A stretch of DNA of 33,083 bases from Lentisphaeria bacterium UBA1724 (GCA_002315885.1 DCIO01000010.1:11617-44699), one strand, 5' to 3'; positions 16,422 through 24,701 are shown, numbered from the stretch's first letter. A program made the numbers and translations. The notes: generated from the sequence alone by a model not told the origin.

Positions 16422-17174
16422 ATGCTGCATCAATCCCACCGACGTAATTTCACCCTCATCGAACTGCTTGTGGTCATCGCCATCATCGCCATTCTGGCGG
16501 CTATGCTCCTGCCCGCACTATCCAAAGCACGAGAAAAGGCACGACGCATCGCTTGCACGAACAACCTCAAGCAAATCGGATTATATCAAATTCTATACAC
16601 CATGAATAGCGACGACTATTTCTGCCCATTCTCAAAATACGACGGCGGATGGGATGCCTGCTATGACGAAAATTGGAATATGAACAAGCCAGGATATCTG
16701 GCAAAGGGGCTCTCCGACGGGAATGCCTCGGATTCAGCAGAGGGTTCCAAGCTCTACCAATGCCCCGAAGCCGCGGGATATACCCAGTCCTACACCACGC
16801 GATATGCGGGATACGGCTACAACGAATGCCTGGGCGAGGATGTCTACAACACCATCTCACCTGGCCCCTACCGCATCACCGCCGTCATACAACCCAGTGT
16901 CGTCGTCATGAATGCGGATGCGGGATACAAAGATAGCTACACCGCAAAATATGAGGTCACCAGCTATCTGCGGGCGCCTGTGGTCAGCAAGGGCTATGGC
17001 TCATTGCGGGAATACGGCATGGCGGATTTCCGACATGACAGATATGCCGTGGTAGTCCATGTGGACGGCCATACGGATGCCTACAACAAGGCCTACATCG
17101 TCAACGGCGTGGGCGATGGCACCCGCATGGGCTTCCTCTCCCAAGACAACCAGGCCTACGACCCCGCATTCTAG
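16422..17174 (+). CDS. Type II secretion/prepilin-like protein with N-terminal cleavage-methylation motif
   Basis: The 250-residue product starts with a short basic leader (MLHQSHRRN) and the pseudopilin motif FTLIELLVVIAI with Glu at +5, then a hydrophobic helix ending in LLPALSKAREKARRIAC. A beta-rich C-terminal domain ends with the motif FRHDRYAVVVHVDGH, the H...DGH signature of the large pseudopilin-like families of Lentisphaerota and Planctomycetota. The residue before the cleavage site is Asn rather than Gly. The ATG at 16422 has AGGAG 8 nt upstream; the longer frame to 16299 lacks this. The function of these proteins is unknown; they are thought to be processed by a prepilin peptidase and exported. 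Its TAG stop overlaps (CTAG) the stop of the eamA remnant on the other strand. Confidence 0.88.
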   Translation: MLHQSHRRNFTLIELLVVIAIIAILAAMLLPALSKAREKARRIACTNNLKQIGLYQILYTMNSDDYFCPFSKYDGGWDACYDENWNMNKPGYLAKGLSDGNASDSAEGSKLYQCPEAAGYTQSYTTRYAGYGYNECLGEDVYNTISPGPYRITAVIQPSVVVMNADAGYKDSYTAKYEVTSYLRAPVVSKGYGSLREYGMADFRHDRYAVVVHVDGHTDAYNKAYIVNGVGDGTRMGFLSQDNQAYDPAF

Positions 17175-17260
17175 TTTGCGGATTTTCCTCCCTGCATTGG
17201 CAATTGCGCCAGGACGACTGCTGCGAAGATAATGCCGCAGCCCAGGAGTTCCCTTCCGCT
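17171..17260 (-). pseudogene. Stranded original 3' end of the eamA gene
   Basis: Read on the minus strand, these 30 codons repeat the C-terminal coding segment of the EamA gene (SGRELLGCGIIFAAVVLAQL) and continue PMQGGKSAN to a TAG stop. Bases 17201-17260 match 18988-19047 at 58 of 60 positions, and both differences are synonymous (GCA/GCG Ala, GTC/GTG Val). The frame is open to a stop that shares CTAG with the pseudopilin stop, as expected for two genes that originally met end to end. The upstream part of the gene is now 1.8 kb away, beyond the AAA-ATPase-like/PD-(D/E)XK gene. Confidence 0.85.
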
Positions 17261-18845
17261 ACAGGATTTCCTCCTTCTCCCAATCAGAAAGCTGTCCTTT
17301 CTCGGAATCAAAATTCACGCCAACGGCCAGGACCCGTCGTCCATTTCCCAAGAATCCCCGCGCGTAATCCTTATGGTGGATTTGCTCTAGCGCGACCTGG
17401 GCGGACTGATTCAGCTTGAACTCCATGACATAAGTCCATTCAGCGGTGTGAAGCACAATATCCGCCCGTCCATCGCTAGTATGGTGTTCCCCCTCCACGA
17501 CCTGGTTCAACATCATGAATATGACAAAAAGAATGGTCTGGTAGTCATGTTCCTGCCTGCCATGAATGTTGTAAGGCACACGGGCGAGAAGAATCTTGAT
17601 ACGTTCAAGAAATCCATCCACATCCCCATGGTTGATATCCGCCGCTAGTCCCTGGATAAGCTCAAATGTCCCATTACGGCGACAGTTGGCAAAATGCTCC
17701 ATGACCTGATTGCAGAACGAGGAACGGACCTCAAAATTGGGGAAGCGCAAATGGTATCGACAGAGTTTCGCCTTTGTTCCAGGCACCGACACCCGTTCAG
17801 TTTCACCGATGGTGAGGTATCCTGTCTGGTACATCAATTTCTGAACATCCACCTGTTCCAGTTCGAAGGAATCAAAAAGTTCTCCCCACACCGTCTCCTC
17901 TAGCATCTCCGGCAAGATAGTGTCTCCATGCTTCAGTAACTGAAAGAGTGATGTGGTTGTGCCGGTTGTGTACCAGTAATTTTCAAAAATTCCCCCGTTA
18001 AGGAAAAAATAGACAATGGAAACCGGATTGAAAACCGTCTCTGCCTCAGAAGCAAAACGATAGCCATCGTACCAGAATTTCAAATCATGAAGCAGATCCG
18101 CATAGGAGATCTTCAAGGACTTCTCGGCGAGGGAAAGCCATTCGCCGAAATTGTTCTCAAGTTCGGCGAGAGTATATCCAAGCATGGTAGCGTAATCAGG
18201 ATTCGTGGAAATATCTTGCAGGTTGTTCAAGTCCGAGAAGAGGGACACATGACAGAATTTCGTCACCCCAGTTAAAAAGACAAATCGCTCCAAAGCCTCA
18301 CATTTCTTGATGGCCGCATAGAATCCCTTCATGACAGCCAGTAGAGCCTGTGAACGAGTTAACTCACCAAGAGTATTCAGCAAAGGCTTGTCATATTCGT
18401 CAATCAGAATCACAACGGGATTTTGTTCCCCAAGACACCGTATTAGCGCCTCGAATGTCCCCCCGAGTTGTCCAGGATCGATTGCTACTGTGACCTTGGC
18501 ATCTTGACAGGCAAACTCTAGCTGATTTGCCAAATACTTCTGCAATTCCTCAGGCGAAGTAGCCGAACAATCTGCAAAACTCAAATGAATGACGGGATAC
18601 TTTTTCCAGTCGTATGGCTTGTCGTAGATTGCGCACCCCTGAAACAACTCCCGCCGGCCTTGAAAAATCGCCTCCAGTGTGGAAAGTGTCAGGGATTTTC
18701 CAAAACGTCGAGGTCGGGACAAAAAATAGCTCCCCGAAGGATTTTGGACAAGCTTCCAGAGATACTCCGTCTTGTCCACGTAGAGAAAATTCCCTCGGAT
18801 GAGATTCTGGAATGTGAAAACACTGGGTGTAAGATTTTTCGGCAT
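17259..18845 (-). CDS. AAA-ATPase-like/PD-(D/E)XK nuclease-like protein (PF09820 + PF08011 type)
   Basis: This 528-residue protein has an N-terminal AAA-ATPase-like domain with FLYVDKTEYL, a Walker A variant SRPRRFGKS (44-51) and a Walker B ILIDEYDKPL (Asp149-Glu150). The C-terminal PD-(D/E)XK nuclease-like domain has GRADIVL (Asp462), MEFKL (Glu475, Lys477) and Gln488, so the catalytic residues look intact. Families of this type occur in many near-identical copies in Bacteroidota, Lentisphaerota and others; their function is not established. The ATG at 18845 is chosen over one at 18860 because AAGGGG precedes it. Its TAG stop is formed at the junction with the stranded eamA end: the T comes from the insert, and AG is the first part of the eamA AGC codon. 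The 60-bp direct repeats on both sides mark it as inserted DNA. Confidence 0.88.
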   Translation of the reverse strand: MPKNLTPSVFTFQNLIRGNFLYVDKTEYLWKLVQNPSGSYFLSRPRRFGKSLTLSTLEAIFQGRRELFQGCAIYDKPYDWKKYPVIHLSFADCSATSPEELQKYLANQLEFACQDAKVTVAIDPGQLGGTFEALIRCLGEQNPVVILIDEYDKPLLNTLGELTRSQALLAVMKGFYAAIKKCEALERFVFLTGVTKFCHVSLFSDLNNLQDISTNPDYATMLGYTLAELENNFGEWLSLAEKSLKISYADLLHDLKFWYDGYRFASEAETVFNPVSIVYFFLNGGIFENYWYTTGTTTSLFQLLKHGDTILPEMLEETVWGELFDSFELEQVDVQKLMYQTGYLTIGETERVSVPGTKAKLCRYHLRFPNFEVRSSFCNQVMEHFANCRRNGTFELIQGLAADINHGDVDGFLERIKILLARVPYNIHGRQEHDYQTILFVIFMMLNQVVEGEHHTSDGRADIVLHTAEWTYVMEFKLNQSAQVALEQIHHKDYARGFLGNGRRVLAVGVNFDSEKGQLSDWEKEEIL

Positions 18846-18924
18846 ATCATTCCCCTTCATCGACTAGTGTCCGTGGCAACCCTCTCAATATAATCCCCTT
18901 TTGGACACTCATGATTTTTCAGAA

Positions 18925-18981
18925 GATTACGCATTACGCATCACGAATCGAAAAAGATTACGCATTACGCATTACGCATTA
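18925..18981. repeat. TAATGCG heptamer array starting at the eamA stop
   Basis: On the minus strand, three TAATGCG units follow one another from the TAA stop of eamA (18979-18981), then TAATC, a short interruption (TTTTTCGATTCG), and TGATGCG, TAATGCG, TAATC. The array lies at the 5' boundary of the inserted AAA-ATPase-like gene, within the DNA between the two 60-bp repeats, and supplies the present eamA stop. Confidence 0.9.
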
Positions 18982-19890
18982 TTTTTTCAATTGCGCCAGG
19001 ACCACCGCTGCGAAGATAATGCCGCAGCCCAGGAGTTCCCTTCCGCTCAGGAGCTGATGCAGGATAATCCACCCCGCCAGGGCGCTGAAGACCGACTCCA
19101 GGCTCATCAACAGCGTCGCCACCACGGGGTGGACATATTTTTCGCCCACGCTCTGGAGGGTATATGCCACGCCACTGGAAAGCACGCCGCAGAAGAGCAG
19201 TGGTCCCGCACAGGCACGTATCGCCTGGCAGGTGACCTCCTCGTGAGTAAAGGGCAGGATCACCAGCGAGAAGAGCCCCGCCGCAACGAATTGTATGCAG
19301 GAGAGTCTCACGCAATCCGTCAGGTGGACATAATGCGCCAGGAGGAGAATCTGGACGGCGAAGAGAAAAGAACAAGCCAGCAGCCAGAAATCGCCTTTAT
19401 TCAGTCCGCTGTCAAGGGAGAGATTGCAGAGAAGCGCCATCCCAAGTAGAGCGAAAACCGCGGCCGTCCAGATGACAGGCGTCACCTTGTGTCCCACGAA
19501 TACTCCGAGGAACGGCACCAGGATGATATACAACGCAGTCAGGAATCCCGCTTTTCCCACAGTGGTATAGATAATGCCGACCTGCTGGGAAAGACTGGCG
19601 GCTCCCAGGGCAATGCCACAGAGAATGCCTCCCACCAAGAGTGTCCTACGGGCCTCTCTTGTCTTTGCCTCACCCCACAGGGATGGCTTACGCTTGTTAA
19701 GGACATCCAGAAAGACAATGCAGGGCAGCAGGGCAATGGCGCCAATGAAGGAGCGGATGGCATTGAAGGAACAGGGTCCCAGGGAATCCATGCCCATGCG
19801 CTGGGCCACAAAGGCGCACCCCCAAATCAGCGTGCATATCAGCAACGCAAGAATGCCACCGTGACGACTGGTGAAATGAAACGAACTCAT
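18979..19890 (-). CDS. EamA/DMT-superfamily transporter, 3' end rebuilt by an insertion
   Basis: This 303-residue protein has ten predicted membrane helices and the two-fold EamA repeat of the drug/metabolite transporter superfamily. The first repeat begins LALLICTLIWGCAFVAQRMG and the second VIWTAAVFALLGMALLCNL. The substrate is unknown; relatives export amino acids or other metabolites. The ATG at 19890 has GGGGA just upstream. Near the end, SGRELLGCGIIFAAVVLAQL is followed by KK and a TAA from a heptamer array, whereas the stranded copy at 17171-17260 continues PMQGGKSAN. Thus the insertion replaced the last nine residues by two lysines without breaking the membrane domain, and the gene is probably still functional. 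It lies downstream of manC behind a terminator. Confidence 0.88.
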   Translation of the reverse strand: MSSFHFTSRHGGILALLICTLIWGCAFVAQRMGMDSLGPCSFNAIRSFIGAIALLPCIVFLDVLNKRKPSLWGEAKTREARRTLLVGGILCGIALGAASLSQQVGIIYTTVGKAGFLTALYIILVPFLGVFVGHKVTPVIWTAAVFALLGMALLCNLSLDSGLNKGDFWLLACSFLFAVQILLLAHYVHLTDCVRLSCIQFVAAGLFSLVILPFTHEEVTCQAIRACAGPLLFCGVLSSGVAYTLQSVGEKYVHPVVATLLMSLESVFSALAGWIILHQLLSGRELLGCGIIFAAVVLAQLKK

Positions 19891-19903
19891 ACTTCCCCAA
19901 GTA

Positions 19904-19946
19904 CAAAATTCGGGCATTGGCAGAAATGGTATTCCGTCAATGCCCG
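19904..19946 (-). terminator. Probable intrinsic terminator of manC
   Basis: On the minus strand, CGGGCATTG (19938-19946) pairs perfectly with CAATGCCCG (19911-19919) and is followed by AATTTTGT. It lies 19 nt past the manC stop and before the eamA start. The 18-nt loop is long for a terminator. Confidence 0.65.
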
Positions 19947-19964
19947 AGTATCTATCGGATGTGT

Positions 19965-21071
19965 TTAGAGCTGGCTGGCAGAACGGGCACGCATTTCCGC
20001 GACCACGTCACGGACGTCCTGCGTGCGGTCCTTGGGCATGATCAGCACGGCGTCGTCATCCACGACCACCACCATGTCTTTCAGGCCGACGGCCGCCACG
20101 GCGACCTTGCTCTGACCAGGAGAGTTGTAAACGATGCTGGACTGGCAATCCAGAACAATGGGATTGCCGAAAGTCACATTGCCCTGGTTGTCTGGGGGGA
20201 AGGTCCGCTGGATGACCTGCCAATTGCCCAGGTCGTCCCACAGGAAATTGCCGGGGATGACGGAAATGCGGTCGGATTTTTCCATCAGCGCGTAGTCGAT
20301 GGAGAGATCGGGCATGGTATCGAAGATGCGCTGGGCGCGGCGCTCATCATTTGCCATGATGGCGTCAGTGAGGTCTTCCAGAGTCTCGGCCAGGATGGGA
20401 TTGGCGCGACCGAATTCGTTCTGGAAGGTAGAGAGACGCCAGAAGAACATACCGGAGTTCCAATAGCAGTGGCCGCCGGCGATATACTTCGCGGCATTCT
20501 CAGCGGTGGGCTTTTCGTGGAAGGCATTGACCTTGTACAGCGGGAACTTCTCGTTCTTGTTCAGAGACTTGTCCGTCTTGTCCACCTGCAGATAGCCGTA
20601 GCCAGTCTCGGGGCGAATGGGCTGGATACCGATGGTGACCAGAGTGTCGTTGTTTTCGGCCTCTTCCAAAGCCGCAGTGACCGTCTCCGCAAAGGGTTCG
20701 GTGTCAGGAATGCGATGGTCCGCAGTCAGGACGCCCACGGTGACGCCCTCGGGACCCGTCTGACGATAGCGAGCCAGGATGCAAGCAGATGCGTAGATTA
20801 GGCAGCCCGCAGTATTGCGACGGGCAGGCTCTGCAAGGACGTTCTCCGCGGGAATGCCCAGATTGGCATCCAGAATCGGCTGGCGCAATGCCTGGCTAGT
20901 GGCGATATAGATGTTCGATGCGGGCAGGACCGCCTTGGCGCGCTCCACCGCCTCTGCCAACAGGGACTGGCCGCTGCTCGTCAGTGTCAGAAGCTGCTTG
21001 GGACGGGAAGCGCGGGACATGGGCCAGAAACGCTCGCCGGTACCACCGGCCATAATCACGATTACTCTCAT
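19965..21071 (-). CDS. manC: Mannose-1-phosphate guanylyltransferase
   Basis: This 368-residue cytoplasmic enzyme makes GDP-mannose from mannose-1-phosphate and GTP, a precursor of polysaccharides and of GDP-fucose. The nucleotidyltransferase signature is at the N-terminus (MAGGTGERFWPMSRASRPKQ), and FHEKPT and YWNSGMFFWR follow as in the family. It lacks the C-terminal phosphomannose isomerase domain of the longer (about 470-residue) bifunctional ManC/AlgA, so it is the short monofunctional type. A strong AAAGGAGAT precedes the ATG at 21071. It lies 53 nt downstream of rsfS and may be read with nadD-rsfS or from its own promoter. Its product would feed any polysaccharide system, such as the one implied by the Wzz-like protein at 5706-7673. 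Confidence 0.93.
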   Translation of the reverse strand: MRVIVIMAGGTGERFWPMSRASRPKQLLTLTSSGQSLLAEAVERAKAVLPASNIYIATSQALRQPILDANLGIPAENVLAEPARRNTAGCLIYASACILARYRQTGPEGVTVGVLTADHRIPDTEPFAETVTAALEEAENNDTLVTIGIQPIRPETGYGYLQVDKTDKSLNKNEKFPLYKVNAFHEKPTAENAAKYIAGGHCYWNSGMFFWRLSTFQNEFGRANPILAETLEDLTDAIMANDERRAQRIFDTMPDLSIDYALMEKSDRISVIPGNFLWDDLGNWQVIQRTFPPDNQGNVTFGNPIVLDCQSSIVYNSPGQSKVAVAAVGLKDMVVVVDDDAVLIMPKDRTQDVRDVVAEMRARSASQL

Positions 21072-21124
21072 AATGTGCTATCTCCTTTCTGTTGGTGTTT
21101 ACTGTAATATGTAGGATATGCCAC

Positions 21125-21532
21125 TTAGCGGCCAGCGAATCCGACCGAGGGCTTGGCGGGAGTGGAACGGTAGACTACCTTCGTCTCGTCCCAAAGTTCT
21201 TCCAGTTGGTAGAAATTGCGCATTTCGGGCTCCAGCACGTGCACCAGAACCACGCCGTAGTCCAGGACCATCCAGCGGCTCTCGGGCTCGCCGTCAGTGC
21301 CACGGGGACGCAACCCCGCTTCTAACATGGCTTTCTTCACGTGGTCGGCGATGGCGCGAATGTGCGGCATGGAGGTGCCGCTGCAGACGATGTAGTATTC
21401 CGCCACCATCGACTGGCGCTCACGGACGTCAAAAAGCAGGATGTCCTGCGCTTTCGAATCCTCGCAGACTTGGACGCAATTCTTCGCGATTTCCAAGGAA
21501 TCGAGTTCTTTCTTTTCTTCGGGCTTATCCAT
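21125..21532 (-). CDS. rsfS: Ribosomal silencing factor RsfS (Iojap/YbeB)
   Basis: This 135-residue protein belongs to the RsfS/Iojap family, which binds ribosomal protein L14 and blocks joining of the ribosomal subunits when nutrients are short. The core DILLFDVRERQSMVAEYYIVCSG, the segment RWMVLDYGVVLVHVLEPEMRNFYQLEELW and the spacing are typical. It has a short acidic/basic N-terminal tail and a C-terminal extension of about 15 residues. It starts 5 nt after the nadD stop; the nadD-rsfS pair is one of the most widespread bacterial gene pairs, which supports both calls. Confidence 0.94.
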   Translation of the reverse strand: MDKPEEKKELDSLEIAKNCVQVCEDSKAQDILLFDVRERQSMVAEYYIVCSGTSMPHIRAIADHVKKAMLEAGLRPRGTDGEPESRWMVLDYGVVLVHVLEPEMRNFYQLEELWDETKVVYRSTPAKPSVGFAGR

Positions 21533-21537
21533 TGATG

Positions 21538-22350
21538 TTAGTCCTGATAGAGTTTGTGTTCCTGGATGTAGTTCCAGACGGGTGCGGAGAGGTATTCGCT
21601 CAAGTCGTCATGCCGTGCAATGCGTCGGCGGACTTCCGTGGAAGAGAGGTCCCACACGGGGAACTCCGTGGAGGAGAGGCGCCCGCGGACCAGCTTGCCC
21701 GAATACATCTTGTACGTGCGGATGAGTTCCACGTCACTCATGGCATGGAAGCCTGGACGGGGATAGATGATGAAATCGAATTTCTGAATCAGCGAACCGG
21801 CCTCATGCCAATTCATGAGCTCGTTGAGGCAGTCGGTGCCCATCAAGAACTTCAGGTCGGCATCGGGATAGATGCGGCTCAGGGTCATCAGAGTGTCGTA
21901 GGTATAGGAACAGCTGCCTGGACGCTGGAGTTCCAGGTCCGATACGCCAAAGCGATACTCCATCTCCACCATACGGCCATCCTGCAATTTCCGCTTGTAG
22001 GTCGGTTGCTCCTTCAGCGCCTCGCCTACCGCCAGATTCAGCATCTCCAGGCGCATGGCACCGGAATCCACCTGGCTCATCTCCTTGAAAGGAGAATGCT
22101 TCGCGGGAACGAAAATCAACTCGTCGGCCAAGTCGTGCTCCAGCACCTGCCGGGCCAGCTTGATGTGACCGAGATGGACGGGATCAAAAGAGCCGCCAAA
22201 GACTGCAATGCGCCACTTTCGGGAGAAGGGCAATCCCTCATTGGGGTTCACCTCGTCCTCGATATATTCCTCTTTAGGGAGCCACTTGGACGGGCCGTCA
22301 AAACCGCGCTCCCGACGCGGCCGGCGTTCTGTAGTTTCGTCGTCAATCAT
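21538..22350 (-). CDS. nadD: Nicotinate-nucleotide adenylyltransferase
   Basis: This 270-residue enzyme makes nicotinate adenine dinucleotide from NaMN and ATP in NAD synthesis. The catalytic core has the nucleotidyltransferase motif FGGSFDPVHLGHIKLA with (H/T)xGH, KHSPFK, MGTDCLNEL and the C-terminal SSTEVRRRI. Before the core there is a charged extension of about 45 residues (DDETTERRPRRERG...), which standard NadD (about 200-220 residues) lacks. The ATG at 22350 is preferred to a TTG at 22371; neither has a clear Shine-Dalgarno site. It is the first gene of the nadD-rsfS unit. Confidence 0.92.
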   Translation of the reverse strand: MIDDETTERRPRRERGFDGPSKWLPKEEYIEDEVNPNEGLPFSRKWRIAVFGGSFDPVHLGHIKLARQVLEHDLADELIFVPAKHSPFKEMSQVDSGAMRLEMLNLAVGEALKEQPTYKRKLQDGRMVEMEYRFGVSDLELQRPGSCSYTYDTLMTLSRIYPDADLKFLMGTDCLNELMNWHEAGSLIQKFDFIIYPRPGFHAMSDVELIRTYKMYSGKLVRGRLSSTEFPVWDLSSTEVRRRIARHDDLSEYLSAPVWNYIQEHKLYQD

Positions 22351-22382
22351 AAAAAATGTTCGTGAAAACAATACGCAGAAGC

Positions 22383-22423
22383 GAGAGGGCCTGCCTCTCC
22401 TTTGGGACTGCTGCTTCCAGCAG
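22383..22423. other. Two small hairpins upstream of nadD
   Basis: GAGAGG/CCTCTC (22383-22388 with 22394-22399) and CTGCTG/CAGCAG around a CTTC loop (22408-22423) are two perfect 6-bp stems in the nadD leader. Their role is unknown; chance or a leader structure are both possible. Confidence 0.4.
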
Positions 22424-22527
22424 AGTCATCGATGGTGACCGCGCATAATCTACCGCTCACAATCACCATTTGCACGCAAACAATCAAAAAATTTACGCAA
22501 TCTTTCGATTTATCCTTCGGCAGTCCA

Positions 22528-22612
22528 CGATTTCCACCTCAAAACAAGATGGAAATCGGGAATTTCGCGGGATGAAACGCGGATGGGCATTTGTGCCCAC
22601 CCGCATTTCATC
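22528..22612 (-). terminator. Two hairpins downstream of the EF-G-like gene
   Basis: Past the minus-strand stop at 22635, a long imperfect stem pairs GATGAAATGCGG with CCGCGTTTCATC, and inside it GGGCACAAATGCCC folds (22571-22612). A second perfect 9-bp stem CGATTTCCA/TGGAAATCG lies at 22528-22558. Neither has a strong U-tract, but together they probably end the transcript between this gene and nadD. Confidence 0.6.
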
Positions 22613-22634
22613 GTGGAGAGTCTCGGCGAGGGGA

Positions 22635-24659
22635 TTATTCCTCGTCCTCCTCTTCCTTGGCGGCGGCCTCCTGGATCTTCTTGGCGATGGCGGAGGGCAC
22701 GGGATCATAGCGGTCGAACTTCATGCTGAAGAAACCGCGGCCCTGGGTCATGGAGCGCAGCTGGGTGGGGTAGTTGTAGACTTCCGCCAGAGGCATTTCC
22801 GCATTGAGGACCTGCTGACCATCCTGGCGGTCCATACCCAGGATACGGCCGCGGCGGGTGCTCAGATCGCTCTGGATGGCGCCCATGTATTCATCGGGGA
22901 ATTCCAGAGTGAGGGTCATGATGGGCTCCAGCAACTCGGGCTTGGCATTGGCCATGGCGGCACGGAAGGCACCACGGGTCGCGATCTTGAACGCCATTTC
23001 GGAAGAATCCACGGGGTGATACTTGCCGAAGAAGACCACTGCCTTGAAGTTGATGCACTTGGAGTGGGAGAGAGGACCAGCCAGACGGGTCTCGGCAACG
23101 CCCTTCTCAATGGCGGGAATGAAGTTCTTGGGAATTGCACCACCCACGACTTCGTTGCCAAACTCGTATTCCTGCTCGGGAGTCTCGCCCTGGAAGGGCT
23201 CCAGACGCAGGTGGACTTCGGCGAACTGACCGTGACCACCAGACTGCTTCTTGTGACGGAAGTCGGCCTGGCCGATGCTCTTGACAGTCTCGCGGTAGGC
23301 GACACGGGGAATCTCCATGGCCACCTGGACCTTGAAGTCGTTCTTCATGCGGTTCACAACCAGATTCAGCTGCTGGTCGCCCATGCCACTGATGATGGTC
23401 TCGTGGGTTTCCGGGTTACGCTCCATCTTCAGGGTCTTGTCCTCCGCCAGCATACGGCCCAGAGCGGCTGCCAGCTTGTCATCCTCGCCCTTGTTCACGG
23501 CGCTGATGGCGTAGATGAAGGTGGGCTGGGGATATTCCACAGGTGCGAAGACGATGTCAGTGGCGTTGCCGGAGAGCACATCCAGCATGCCGGTGTTCTT
23601 CAGCTTGGCGACAGCGAAGATTTCGCCAGGGCCCGCTTCTTCGATGGCTTCCTGGTTCTTGCCCTGGATGCAGACCAGACCACCCAGGCGCTCCTTGCTC
23701 TGGTTGGTGGTGTTGGTCAGATCCATATCCTTCTTGAAGACGCCGGAGAGCACACGGATGTAGCTCAGCTGACCGACGAAGGTATCGTTGACGGACTTGA
23801 AGACGTAACCCACGGGGTCGCTGCCATTGCAGTCAATGCTGCCACTGGACAGATTGCGGGGCACCGCGTCGGTGGGAGCGGGACCATACTGGGCGATGAA
23901 GTCCAGCAATTCGTCAATACCGATGTTCTTGGCAACGGAACCCGCGAAGATGGGCACCACATTTTCGGTCAGGACGGCCTTGCGCAGACCATGCAGCAAC
24001 TCCTCGTCGCTCAGGGTGCCTTCCTCGAAGAACTTCTCCATGAGGGCCTCGTCGGATTCGGCGACGCACTCGACCAGAGCCTGGTGGCTGGCCTCGGCCT
24101 CGGCGCTCATGTTGGCGCCCGCCAACGCGCTGTCAACACCAGTGAAGGCGGCCTTCTTGCCGTTGGGGATGGTCAGGGCAACGCATGCCTTCTTGACGCA
24201 GGTCTCTTTCAGCAACTCAACCGTCTTCTCAAAGTCAGCTTCCTCACGGTCGCAGCCATTGACGAAGATCATACGGGGCAGATGCAGCTGACGGGCCAGG
24301 CGCCAGGCACGGATGGTGCCGGGGCCAATGCCGCTGGCGGCGTCAACCACCAGAACCAACAGGTCGGTGGCATTGATGGCATTCAGGGCCTCGCCAGTGA
24401 AATCGCTGGATCCGGGAGTGTCAACAAAGAAGAAGTGACCATCCTTCCAGGGAGTGTTCAGAATGGCAGAATAGATGGAATTCTTCTTCTCCTGCTCTTC
24501 CTTGCGGAAGTCGGAAACACTGGTACCGGCATCAACACTGCCCTGACGGGAGACCGCGCCACCCTTGAAAAGAATCAAGTCGGCCAGCGAAGTCTTGCCG
24601 GCACCCGTCTGGCCAGCCAACACGAAATTACGTACACGATCGGTAGAACACTTTTTCAC
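22635..24659 (-). CDS. Elongation factor G-like GTPase (EF-G2/FusA2 type)
   Basis: This 674-residue translational GTPase has the domain order of EF-G: a G domain with P-loop AGQTGAGKTSL, DTPGSSDF (G3), then domains II, III, IV (FRHKKQSGGHGQFAEV, GGAIPKNFIPAIEKG) and V, and an acidic tail (AAAKEEEDEE). It differs from canonical EF-G in the switch I region (EQEKKNSI instead of EQERGITI) and in G4 (VNGCDRE instead of NKMD), which places it with the EF-G-like paralogues whose cellular role is poorly defined; the normal fusA should be elsewhere. The start is GTG at 24659, which has AAAGGAG 8 nt upstream; a longer frame to 24707 runs through this ribosome-binding site. It is a single-gene unit. Confidence 0.9.
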   Translation of the reverse strand: MKKCSTDRVRNFVLAGQTGAGKTSLADLILFKGGAVSRQGSVDAGTSVSDFRKEEQEKKNSIYSAILNTPWKDGHFFFVDTPGSSDFTGEALNAINATDLLVLVVDAASGIGPGTIRAWRLARQLHLPRMIFVNGCDREEADFEKTVELLKETCVKKACVALTIPNGKKAAFTGVDSALAGANMSAEAEASHQALVECVAESDEALMEKFFEEGTLSDEELLHGLRKAVLTENVVPIFAGSVAKNIGIDELLDFIAQYGPAPTDAVPRNLSSGSIDCNGSDPVGYVFKSVNDTFVGQLSYIRVLSGVFKKDMDLTNTTNQSKERLGGLVCIQGKNQEAIEEAGPGEIFAVAKLKNTGMLDVLSGNATDIVFAPVEYPQPTFIYAISAVNKGEDDKLAAALGRMLAEDKTLKMERNPETHETIISGMGDQQLNLVVNRMKNDFKVQVAMEIPRVAYRETVKSIGQADFRHKKQSGGHGQFAEVHLRLEPFQGETPEQEYEFGNEVVGGAIPKNFIPAIEKGVAETRLAGPLSHSKCINFKAVVFFGKYHPVDSSEMAFKIATRGAFRAAMANAKPELLEPIMTLTLEFPDEYMGAIQSDLSTRRGRILGMDRQDGQQVLNAEMPLAEVYNYPTQLRSMTQGRGFFSMKFDRYDPVPSAIAKKIQEAAAKEEEDEE

Positions 24660-24701
24660 AATGAGAACTCCTTTGGGGGTTGTTTGGTTATGATTAAGGA
24701 A

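Noticed and set aside
17259..18845. An ordinary IS element carrying the ATPase/nuclease gene
   Set aside because: No terminal inverted repeats were seen, the flanking duplication of 60 bp is far longer than an IS target duplication, and no transposase is encoded.
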